Assembly: GCF_003285005.1 (NCBI RefSeq) | Contig: NZ_QMFA01000007.1 | Location: 39,242 to 103,241, forward strand | Length of the DNA: 64,000 nucleotides | Direction of reading: 5' to 3' | Origin: Paenibacillus sp. YN15 | GTDB lineage: Bacteria; Bacillota; Bacilli; Paenibacillales; NBRC-103111 | Part shown: positions 1 through 6,517 of the stretch, one piece after another | Layout of the letters: the number at the start of each line of letters is the position of its first letter | How positions within the stretch are numbered: position 1 is the first letter of the stretch | Position numbers and translations under genes: made by a program | The notes under the pieces: generated by a model | What the model saw: the letters and a program-made list of their open reading frames with translations, nothing else | The model's database searches: none | Told to the model about the DNA's origin: nothing

Positions 1-20
1 AAGTCCTCTAGCCGGCACCA
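1..20 (+). tRNA. tRNA-Thr, 3' end only (partial)
   Basis: The window opens inside a tRNA: the T-arm end, the acceptor strand GCCGGC and an encoded ACCA tail are visible. The amino acid is inferred from the acceptor sequence and from the Thr-Tyr-(Trp)-His order usual in Bacillales tRNA operons; the anticodon lies outside the window. Confidence 0.6.
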
Positions 21-26
21 TTACGT

Positions 27-112
27 GGAGGGCTAGCGAAGTGGCCAAACGCAGCAGACTGTAAATCTGTTCTCTGACGAGTTCGGTGGTTCGAATCCAT
101 CGCCCTCCACCA
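27..112 (+). tRNA. tRNA-Tyr (GTA)
   Basis: The acceptor stem GGAGGGC pairs with GCCCTCC and is followed by an encoded ACCA. The anticodon loop is CTGTAAA, giving GTA, and there is a long variable arm as expected for bacterial tRNA-Tyr. It follows the preceding tRNA by six bases, so the two are one transcript. Confidence 0.95.
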
Positions 113-132
113 CTTTACCTTGTTTTGTCCGT

Positions 133-206
133 GGCGATCGTGGCGAAATGGTTAACGCATCGGATTGTGGATCCGACATTCGAGGGTTCAATTCCCTTCG
201 ATCGCC
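133..206 (+). tRNA. tRNA-His (GTG)
   Basis: The anticodon loop carries GTG. Stem GCGATCG pairs with CGATCGC, with an extra 5' G (133) opposite C73 (206), the identity feature of tRNA-His. No CCA is encoded. Confidence 0.95.
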
Positions 207-217
207 CTTCCCTTTGC

Positions 218-290
218 GAGCCATTAGCTCAGTTGGTAGAGCACCTGACTTTTAATCAGGGTGTCGTAGGTTCGAGTCCTACATGGCTCA
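218..290 (+). tRNA. tRNA-Lys (TTT)
   Basis: Acceptor GAGCCAT pairs with ATGGCTC, discriminator A290, anticodon TTT in the loop CTTTTAA. No CCA is encoded. It lies in the same operon as the His and Leu tRNAs. Confidence 0.95.
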
Positions 291-358
291 TGCTTCTTTT
301 TCTTGATTTTTATCCCTCAGCATGTTATTGTTAGTTTTGCCTGATTTTAATAGAATAT

Positions 359-441
359 GCGGTCGTGGTGGAATGGCAGACACGCTACTTTGAGGGGGTA
401 GTGGGCGAAAGCTCGTGGAGGTTCGAGTCCTCTCGACCGCA
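359..441 (+). tRNA. tRNA-Leu (GAG)
   Basis: Acceptor GCGGTCG pairs with CGACCGC, with discriminator A441. The anticodon stem CTACT/GGTAG encloses loop TTGAGGG, giving GAG. The long variable arm is typical of tRNA-Leu. It is the last tRNA before the terminator. Confidence 0.93.
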
Positions 442-455
442 CTATATGTTAGATG

Positions 456-488
456 AAAAAAGCCTTGATATCAAGGCTTTTTCTTTTT
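456..488 (+). terminator. terminator of the tRNA operon
   Basis: A near-perfect inverted repeat (AAAAAGCCTTGATATCAAGGCTTTTT) is followed by a T-rich tract, 15 bases after the last tRNA. This is a classic intrinsic terminator. Confidence 0.9.
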
Positions 489-504
489 GTTATGAAATAT
501 GAAT

Positions 505-635
505 CGAACTACGAGACACTCGATAGAAGTTTGCGAGTCATTTCCTCCGCCCTTCAGCCTCGCCCCTTCAATTCGTGCGGCATCCTGGCTCAAGAAGTTC
601 AGTGTATCCATTGCTTTCTCCCGCATCTGCTCTCC
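505..635 (-). pseudogene. remnant of a second Rpn-type nuclease C-terminus
   Basis: On the minus strand this stretch encodes a peptide containing MREKAMDTLNFLSQDAA and ARIEGARLKG. It closely repeats the C-terminal segment of the adjacent pseudogene (KKAMDTLEFLSQDAA, SRIEGARLEG). It then runs out of homology. It is either a degenerate tandem copy or a partial duplication of the 3' end of the neighbour. There is no intact reading frame of useful length. Confidence 0.55.
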
Positions 636-1414
636 TCATTGTAGAGGCATTAGCTTTCTGATTTCCTCCTCTGACAGCTTGGAGGCTTTGGAGATTATGG
701 AGATGTCTACCCCAAGAGCCAGAAGCTCACGAGCCATTTCCTCTGCCTTTTGACGTTGGCCTCTCGCTTCTCCTCTTGCCTCACCTTCCAGCCTTGCCCC
801 TTCGATCCGCGACTTCTCGTCACTAAGAGCCTTCATCCGGGCCTCATACTCCATCCGGGCCGCGGCATCCTGACTCAAGAATTCCAGCGTATCCATCGCC
901 TTCTTCAGCATCGGTTCATTCATCGCCAGCACCTCCCAATTGGATTTGTCCACACCTTTCAAAAACAACAGCCAATTGACCAGCCCGCCTTCCTCCAGCG
1001 GCATCGGTCATTGTTCAGAAGAGTGAAGTCCAGAATATTGATGGTGACACACTTCTTCAGTGTATTGTAATTGTGGCCTTTCGGAATCTGGTGGTAATAC
1101 ATTTCGCTCCAGTAGAAAAGCGTCCGCTTCTCCATATGGTACGGATTGAATAGTTGCATTTCGATATTGATCAACTGTCCGTCTGCTGTCTTGGCCTTGA
1201 TGTCCATGATGGAGAGCTTATCACTGGGACTGTCTGCCTCCGTATATGGGTTCAGTAACACTATCTCCGTCAAGAGAGGTTCTCCGGCCTCCCGGAAGGT
1301 GCTGTTCAAGAACGCCAGCAATACATCCCTGTTATGTTCGCTTCCAAAAATTCGCTTGAAAATCACATCGACTCTTGGATCAAGCAATTCAAACTCCATG
1401 GTTATCAACTCCAA
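636..1414 (-). pseudogene. Rpn family / PD-(D/E)XK nuclease-type transposase, broken
   Basis: The upstream frame (959-1414) begins MELITMEFELLDPRVDVIFK and contains the family's conserved start (LDPRVDVIFKRIFG) and nuclease-core segment (IMDIKAK ... NIEMQ). The frame then shifts near 1005-1030. The C-terminal part is read in another frame (636-1004), starting MPLEEGGLVNWLLFLKGVD and ending in a charged, alanine/glutamate-rich tail. Intact family members are near 290-310 residues. Here about 30-50 middle residues after LLNND are missing, so a deletion with frameshift has joined the halves. Rpn proteins are recombination-promoting nucleases common in Paenibacillus, and this copy should be inactive. 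Confidence 0.8.
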
Positions 1415-1585
1415 TTCAATTTCATTATATCATGCTGCGTGTAGTTGTTTATACACGATAATGAGTGATCGCCGCGAATGCCGTTCGTGGTCACAGTCGC
1501 AAAACAAACGAAACTAACGCTTGTTTCCGGCGTATACATAAACACCTAATTTTTACAGACGAAGATACGGAGAGGAGAATATCAC

Positions 1586-2134
1586 TTGGATAAACATGAG
1601 AAGGCCGCCTTGGCCAAACACAGTCTGATCCGGGAGGTGTTGGGATGGGTGCTGATTATTCCCATCGCCTTCACCGCCAACTTTCTGATTCAGACCTACG
1701 CCTTTGCCCAAACGGAAGTCCGCAACGTCTCCATGCAGGGAACTCTATATGAAGGCCAGCGGTTGATTGAGGACAAACTCTCTTACCGGTTCAGTGACCC
1801 TAGCCGTGGAGATATTGTCATTCTTGATGGGCCGGAGTATGAACAGCGCCTGATCAAACGCCTGATCGGGGTGCCCGGGAATATTATTGATATAAAGGAC
1901 GGACGGTTATATGTAAACGGCGAGCTGCAAGAAGAGCCGTATGTGAAAGGGATGACGTACGCCGCGGGTTTGGCCGTGCCTTATACCGTTCCGGAGGGAC
2001 ATGTGTTTGTAATGGGAGATAATCGGGAGAGAAGCACGGACAGCCGTCAGTTGGGCCCTATCGCTTTGACCAGCATTGAGGGCAAAGCCGTTTTGCGGGT
2101 GTGGCCGCCCAAGGATATTGGCAAAGTGGAATAA
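1586..2134 (+). CDS. lepB: signal peptidase I
   Basis: Type I signal peptidase, which cleaves signal peptides from exported proteins on the outer face of the membrane. The 182-residue protein has one N-terminal membrane segment (about 18-40). The nucleophile serine lies in NVSMQGTL (Ser49) and the general-base lysine in LIKRLIG (Lys91). The C-terminal GDNR box (MGDNRERSTDSR) is present. The start is TTG at 1586, chosen because AGAGGAG lies 8-10 bases upstream. The length and single anchor fit the Gram-positive SipS-like group. The nucleophile motif SMQGT departs slightly from the common SMxPT. The gene stands alone between the Rpn remnant and a tRNA-Gly. Confidence 0.93.
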   Translation: MDKHEKAALAKHSLIREVLGWVLIIPIAFTANFLIQTYAFAQTEVRNVSMQGTLYEGQRLIEDKLSYRFSDPSRGDIVILDGPEYEQRLIKRLIGVPGNIIDIKDGRLYVNGELQEEPYVKGMTYAAGLAVPYTVPEGHVFVMGDNRERSTDSRQLGPIALTSIEGKAVLRVWPPKDIGKVE

Positions 2135-2171
2135 AACCGGAATGACTCTGCAAAAAAAATTGCGCCCCCTC

Positions 2172-2200
2172 TTGCGGGAAACGAATGAAGATGTTATGAT
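2172..2200 (+). promoter_or_regulatory. promoter of the first tRNA-Gly
   Basis: TTGCGG (2172-2177), a 17-base spacer, then TATGAT (2195-2200), about 43 bases before the mature tRNA. The same arrangement recurs at 3285-3313. Confidence 0.7.
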
Positions 2201-2242
2201 GATTTTCGCCGCCAAAAAGTCGGCAAACTTCATGCGTAACAT

Positions 2243-2314
2243 GCGGACGTGGCTCAGTGGTAGAGCATCGCCTTGCCAAGGCGAGGGTCGAGGGTTCGAA
2301 TCCCTTCGTCCGCT
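2243..2314 (+). tRNA. tRNA-Gly (GCC), copy 1
   Basis: Acceptor GCGGACG pairs with CGTCCGC, discriminator T2314, anticodon GCC in the loop TTGCCAA. No CCA is encoded. It is identical to the copy at 3354-3425. Confidence 0.95.
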
Positions 2315-2482
2315 TTTCATTTGTTTTCCCATGCAGCGGAGAGGCAATCGGGACTATGGAACCTTAACAGAGGGGTATCCATAGTCCCTTTCTTTTTGCC
2401 CAAAAGCTGGCATAAAGCGGGGAAGAGGTTTATGATTACATCGAAACGTTCTGGAGAACGCTTGGAAAGGAGATATGCGCAT

Positions 2483-3301
2483 ATGACGATGCTAAAGGCA
2501 ATGACCTTTAACCTCCGGGTGATGGTGGAAGCCGACGGCGACAATGCCTGGACCCGCCGCATTCATGCTGCGGCCCAGGCTGTTCTCCATGAGCAGCCGG
2601 ATATACTGTGCACTCAGGAAGGGCGCTACGGCATGCTGAAGGACCTGCAGGCGGAGCTGCCCGGCTACCGGTGGATCGGCGAGGGACGCCGGGGAGGCCG
2701 CGAGGACGAGCACTGTACGATTTTCTACAACACAGCCAATTGGCTGCCTGAAGAAGCGGGGCATTTTAGCCTGTCCGAGCAGCCGGAGACACTGGGAACG
2801 TTAAGCTGGAATACGGCTTGCCCCCGCATGTGCACCTGGGTACGGCTGCGGTCGCTGCGGAACGGCCAGAACATCGCCGTGTTCAATACTCACCTGGACC
2901 ATATCAGCCAGGAGGCCCAAATCAAGGGTATGGAGCTGATCCGCCACCGAATGGAGCGCCTGAAGCAGGCTTCGCCGGAAACGCCGCTGATTCTTGCGGG
3001 GGATATGAACGTGGAGCCGGAGCACCCGGTTATCCGCGGGCTGGAGCAGGCCGGATACCGGAACGCCTACGCCGTTTTGCCGCCTGGTCCTCGGGAGAGC
3101 AAACCCGGCCGGACCTTCCATGGTTTCCGGGGCGGTGTGGACGGGCTGCCCATCGACTATATCTTCACCTCTCCGGAGTGTGTGGTGGAAGCTGTGCGGG
3201 TAGACCGCCATCGGTACGAAGGCCGGTACCCGTCCGACCACTACCCAGTCTGCGCCGTTCTAGAATTGCCCAGCACAGAGCCTCTTGCGCTTAACAAATG
3301 A
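2483..3301 (+). CDS. endonuclease/exonuclease/phosphatase (EEP) family protein
   Basis: A 272-residue member of the EEP fold (DNase I, exonuclease III, sphingomyelinase and inositol-phosphatase superfamily). Visible family motifs are MTFNLR at the N-terminus, QEG near residue 46 (metal-binding Glu), NTHLDH (His/Asp), AGDMNVEPEHP (Asp-x-Asn), DYIFTS and the terminal SDHYPV histidine motif. There is no signal peptide, so it should be cytoplasmic; the true substrate cannot be read from sequence. The ATG at 2483 follows AAAGGAG by about ten bases. An in-frame extension back to 2273 would run through tRNA-Gly and was rejected. The gene sits between two duplicated tRNA-Gly units, and its last codons overlap the promoter of the second one. 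Confidence 0.88.
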   Translation: MTMLKAMTFNLRVMVEADGDNAWTRRIHAAAQAVLHEQPDILCTQEGRYGMLKDLQAELPGYRWIGEGRRGGREDEHCTIFYNTANWLPEEAGHFSLSEQPETLGTLSWNTACPRMCTWVRLRSLRNGQNIAVFNTHLDHISQEAQIKGMELIRHRMERLKQASPETPLILAGDMNVEPEHPVIRGLEQAGYRNAYAVLPPGPRESKPGRTFHGFRGGVDGLPIDYIFTSPECVVEAVRVDRHRYEGRYPSDHYPVCAVLELPSTEPLALNK

Positions 3302-3313
3302 AGATGCTATAAT
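3285..3313 (+). promoter_or_regulatory. promoter of the second tRNA-Gly (and original tRNA-Leu)
   Basis: TTGCGC (3285-3290), 17 bases, TATAAT (3308-3313): a strong sigma-A-type promoter whose -35 lies inside the last codons of the EEP gene. Before integration of the neighbouring element it would have driven tRNA-Gly and tRNA-Leu(CAA). Confidence 0.8.
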
Positions 3314-3353
3314 AAATTTCGCCGCTAAAAACGGCAAATTTCATTCGTAGCAT

Positions 3354-3425
3354 GCGGACGTGGCTCAGTGGTAGAGCATCGCCTTGCCAAGGCGAGGGTC
3401 GAGGGTTCGAATCCCTTCGTCCGCT
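3354..3425 (+). tRNA. tRNA-Gly (GCC), copy 2
   Basis: Same sequence as copy 1, with anticodon GCC and acceptor GCGGACG/CGTCCGC. Only eight bases separate it from the split tRNA-Leu. Confidence 0.95.
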
Positions 3426-3430
3426 TTTTT

Positions 3431-3474
3431 TATGCCGGTGTGGCGGAATGGCAGACGCGCTCGACTCAAAATCG
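3431..3474 (+). repeat. attL, 5' stub of tRNA-Leu(CAA)
   Basis: Forty-four bases from the T before GCCGGTG to CAAAATCG are identical to 21912-21955. The cloverleaf stops in the anticodon arm and continues into element sequence, so this copy cannot make a tRNA. Confidence 0.93.
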
Positions 3475-3596
3475 GCATTCCGCATGAACACGCATAATCC
3501 CGGAAATTTACGCTGATTGTAACGGTGATTTACCGTATACAGTCGGCGTTTTTCGTTTTAATCGTGTGAACCGGAATTGTACGCTTATCTACATCA

Positions 3597-3616
3597 CCGC
3601 GCTCGACTCTAGTCGA
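3597..3616. repeat. CGCGCTCGACT repeat and TCGACT inverted repeat next to attL
   Basis: CCGCGCTCGACTCT (3597-3610) repeats the anticodon-arm sequence of the tRNA attachment site. It overlaps a perfect palindrome TCGACT-CT-AGTCGA (3603-3616), placed 40 bases before the integrase start. A recombinase-binding or autoregulatory site is inferred. Confidence 0.5.
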
Positions 3617-3656
3617 TTAACGCAGCCTCAGCGAATACAATTCGGGAGGATCGCGG

Positions 3657-4616
3657 ATGGCTCGGAGGAAGAACGAATTAACGCAGGAGGAGTTGTTACC
3701 GGAGCATAAGCCGGTATATGCGGTTGACGATATGGACAGCGCTATTGATTTATTTTTGCGCGACGGCCGGATTCGCAATATTAGCAAGTATACGCTTGAC
3801 TTCTACCGGACTGAACTCGGTATATTTAAGCGGATGCTCGAACGTCAGGGATTAGACTCGGCTCCTAGCGCGATCACAGAACACATCATGAAAGAGAACG
3901 TTATCCTCCGCATGATGGATGAAGGCCAGAAAGAGACGTCTATAAACTGCCTACTCAGAGCCGCGAGAGCGCTGTTTAACTTCCTTGTACGGGAAGGACA
4001 CATGCAAGCCAGCCCAATGCGTAAAATGAAGCTGATACGCCAAAAGAAGAAGGCGGTCCCTACTTTTACTAAGCAGCAGGTGCATATTCTTCTCGCTCAG
4101 CCAGACACCAGGACGTTTATAGGCGTGCGGGACAAAACGATGCTAATGCTTATGTTAGAAACTGGAATCCGCGTTCGGGAGCTTACCGACGTTTGTCTTT
4201 CGGATATCGAGTGGAAAACGGGGATGATTCTTGTAGCGGGGAAGAACGGCAAGGATCGCGCTCTACCGTTTCAAGCTACGATGAGGCAGCAACTTGCGAA
4301 GTATGTGCAGTTACGCGGTAAACTAGAGCATGACTCGCTGTTCGTGACGATTGATAACACGCCGATTACGCGGAGACAGGTGCAGATACAGGTTGCGTTG
4401 TACGGACGCCGCGGCGGAATAACTGGCGTACGATGTTCGTGCCACACGCTGCGCCATACGTTCGCTAAGATGAGCGTACAGAACAAAGCCAATATATTCG
4501 CTCTCCAAGCCGTTTTGGGCCATGCTAGCCTGGACCAGGTTAGGACATACGTTAGCCTATTCAGCAGCGAGGTAAAGGACGATCACCGCAAATTCAGCCC
4601 ACTAGAGAACCTATAA
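3657..4616 (+). CDS. int: tyrosine recombinase / integrase (left)
   Basis: Site-specific recombinase of the phage integrase family, 319 residues. An N-terminal SAM-like core-binding domain (about 25-120) precedes the catalytic domain (about 135-305). Catalytic residues are visible: Arg in TGIRVRELTDV, Lys in GKNGKDR, HTLRH (His and Arg), LGHAS (His) and the nucleophile Tyr in RTYVSLF. The ATG follows GGGAGGA by seven bases. It lies just inside attL and reads inward, the usual place for the integrase that inserted the element. It ends at a strong hairpin terminator. A second recombinase of the same family lies at the other end. Confidence 0.93.
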   Translation: MARRKNELTQEELLPEHKPVYAVDDMDSAIDLFLRDGRIRNISKYTLDFYRTELGIFKRMLERQGLDSAPSAITEHIMKENVILRMMDEGQKETSINCLLRAARALFNFLVREGHMQASPMRKMKLIRQKKKAVPTFTKQQVHILLAQPDTRTFIGVRDKTMLMLMLETGIRVRELTDVCLSDIEWKTGMILVAGKNGKDRALPFQATMRQQLAKYVQLRGKLEHDSLFVTIDNTPITRRQVQIQVALYGRRGGITGVRCSCHTLRHTFAKMSVQNKANIFALQAVLGHASLDQVRTYVSLFSSEVKDDHRKFSPLENL

Positions 4617-4624
4617 ACGCAAAT

Positions 4625-4676
4625 AAGGGACTACGCAAGGTAACGGAATTATCCGCAGCCTTATGCGTAGTCCCTT
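4625..4676 (+). terminator. terminator after the left integrase
   Basis: AAGGGACTACGCA (4625-4637) pairs perfectly with TGCGTAGTCCCTT (4664-4676) across a 26-base loop that itself can pair (AAGG/CCTT). It starts eight bases after the integrase stop. Confidence 0.7.
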
Positions 4677-5454
4677 CGTTGTTACTGACGTAACCCGGCG
4701 AGTTATTTTTGCTGCGCGCAAACTCCGAACAGCAAATGCGGCGGTCCTTCGGGGGTGGGTTGGGGGTCCGCGCATACCCCGTTGCTTTACCAGACTGACG
4801 CGTCTATATGCGATAGTGACTGCATAAACGCCATGCATAAATATGCGTGGATATCCTCACAAAATGCGAATTTTATACTAAACTATAAATACTTGACACC
4901 CTTCACAAACCCGCGCCGTATCTACGTTTATACCTCACATGCGTTATCGTCCGAAATGACCCGTTATACATACGTTATACATAGGCGATTGCTTAACGCC
5001 ATTAAACGTTAAAAGCCGCGCCATTACTGAGTCCGCTTTATTGCGGTAAAGTTACGCAGGGTCGGCGCTATACATTGCGTATACATTCGTAATTATTACG
5101 TTATACATACGGTGACTGGCGTAACCTTGCGTAACCCCCTGAGTTTGGCGCTATCGTCCGGTATGCGGCTGCTGCGGCTGAAAATTTCGGAGGGGTCGCG
5201 CGTCTCGAGGCTGCTGCGGAATATTTTCAAAAAATACGAAGGAATTCACACTAAATCACACGGCAATTTGACGCCGTAATCCCGCTCAGGACGTAGCTTT
5301 ACGCCACCAAACGGGACAGTGTGCGTGTTGTTTCGGACCACACTCGAATCCGTAACCTTTTGGGACACGTAGTTTCACGGTATGAAACCGGAATATCACC
5401 AGTATCAACGCCACTTAGCGAAAAGGTTACACGGCGCTACAAGAACCCGACTGT
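4677..5454. other. long non-coding region with CGTTATACAT repeats (candidate origin or arm sites)
   Basis: There is no convincing gene in about 780 bases. The motif CGTTATACAT or a one-base variant occurs at 4962, 4973, 5066, 5077 and 5099, twice as tandem pairs with an 11-base period. GCGTAACC/ACGTAACC is also repeated (near 4687, 5120, 5129). Short iterons in an intergenic stretch of a replicating element suggest an origin or recombinase arm sites; neither is proved. Confidence 0.5.
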
Positions 5455-5775
5455 CTACGCCAGATAACCGGACTTCTCGAAGAACCACGTAACAACGCCC
5501 GTCTCTCCACACAGAGCATACGACAACATGTCCGCCTTCATATGCTTGAACTTCGCCTTAGCTACCGCGCGAGACAGCTCTTTGTACGCACGCTGAAAGT
5601 CCGGCCGCTCGCGCCACCGGTATAATGTGCGCCGGTCAACGCCTAACTCCGCTGCTATCTCCTCGTAATTCATGCGCGGGACTCTCGTTAGCATTTCGAT
5701 AGCGCGGTAATGGCGCTCGTCTAGCGGCGGTCTGCGCTTAGGATAGTTGCCCTTGCGCTTACGTTTCCGTGCCAT
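5455..5775 (-). CDS. phBC6A51-like HTH protein, possible small terminase subunit
   Basis: A 106-residue basic protein starting MARKRKRKGNYPKRR. It contains a helix-turn-helix around residues 35-60 (NYEEIAAELGVDRRTLYRWRERP) and ends in helices. This pattern matches the phBC6A51-type HTH proteins of Bacillus phages, which are often annotated as small terminase or transposase-like DNA-binding proteins. The ATG follows AAAGGAG by about eight bases. It is the last minus-strand gene of the structural block, next to the repeat-rich non-coding region, where a pac or cos recognition function would make sense. No large terminase accompanies it. The role is inferred. Confidence 0.65.
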   Translation of the reverse strand: MARKRKRKGNYPKRRPPLDERHYRAIEMLTRVPRMNYEEIAAELGVDRRTLYRWRERPDFQRAYKELSRAVAKAKFKHMKADMLSYALCGETGVVTWFFEKSGYLA

Positions 5776-5799
5776 AACGCTTGCTCCTTTCGTGAGGCA

Positions 5800-5826
5800 A
5801 AATAAAAGAGCCTCGCGCGGAGGCCC
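5800..5826 (-). terminator. terminator between stalk-domain gene and HTH gene
   Basis: On the minus strand GCCTC-CGCGC-GAGGC is followed by TCTTTTATTTT, an intrinsic terminator 20 bases after the stalk-domain stop. Confidence 0.75.
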
Positions 5827-5842
5827 CGGTATTACTGCGTTA

Positions 5843-6475
5843 TTAGCGGAAGTCAGCCGGGTAGTACGCTGTATTAATCCACGTACTTCCGTCCTCGAAA
5901 ACGATCCAATACCCTTCTTTTCCGGGGTATCTTACTCGCGCTGTTTCGCTTCCGTCCTTGTTTCTGAAAATAGTACCTTCTTCGTAGCTTACCTCTTCAA
6001 AAGGCTTGAAAGCAGCAGATCTATAACGATCCGCGTACTTATCGTTAAACTCGGTTCTCGAAAAGTATTCAACGCCTTTGTATTCAATAGCCTTGATTCC
6101 CTCGTACTCAAACTTCCGCGTTATACTACCAGTGTAGGCATAGCCTGCTTCGGTAGCAATCTTCTCTTGGTAATCGCCTGAAAATACAGGATTTCCGATA
6201 ATCCCGTTCTGCTTAATTTCTATCGTCAAGGTTTCATCCTTCCAATCTACTTTTTTATTCAAAATCCCGGAGAGTTCACGAACCGGTAGGTAGGTGGTGT
6301 CGTCATAGACGATTGGGACCGCGTTTAACTTCACAGCCTTTCCATCTACATTAACGTTAAAATCAGGGCGAAGGTAGGCATCGACCCTCTGTAACGTGCT
6401 GGCAGAAAATGCAACAGTAGTGAGTGATAACAAGAAACCGAAAAATGCCCCAATAATATATTTTCTCAAATCCAA
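5843..6475 (-). CDS. secreted stalk-domain (copper amine oxidase N-domain-like) protein
   Basis: A 210-residue exported protein. It has a signal peptide (MDLRKYIIGAFFGFLLSL, cleavage after about AFSA) followed by one copper-amine-oxidase N-terminal-like stalk domain (about 38-90). That domain has the signature VDGKAVKLNAVPIVYDDTTY, then LPVRELSG and VDWKDETLTI. The remaining 120 residues hold two aromatic, strand-rich segments. The family is very common in Paenibacillus envelopes and has no catalytic role in this form. Its place between the tail gene and the small-terminase-like gene, inside a phage block, suggests a lysogenic-conversion (moron) gene captured from a host. Confidence 0.75.
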   Translation of the reverse strand: MDLRKYIIGAFFGFLLSLTTVAFSASTLQRVDAYLRPDFNVNVDGKAVKLNAVPIVYDDTTYLPVRELSGILNKKVDWKDETLTIEIKQNGIIGNPVFSGDYQEKIATEAGYAYTGSITRKFEYEGIKAIEYKGVEYFSRTEFNDKYADRYRSAAFKPFEEVSYEEGTIFRNKDGSETARVRYPGKEGYWIVFEDGSTWINTAYYPADFR

Positions 6476-6517
6476 AAACCTCCAGTGTCAAGTGGTATGT
6501 GCCAATTATACCGCTTA

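Noticed and set aside
2273-2482. N-terminal extension of the EEP protein upstream of 2483
   Set aside because: It would run through tRNA-Gly and has no ribosome site, while ATG 2483 has AAAGGAG.
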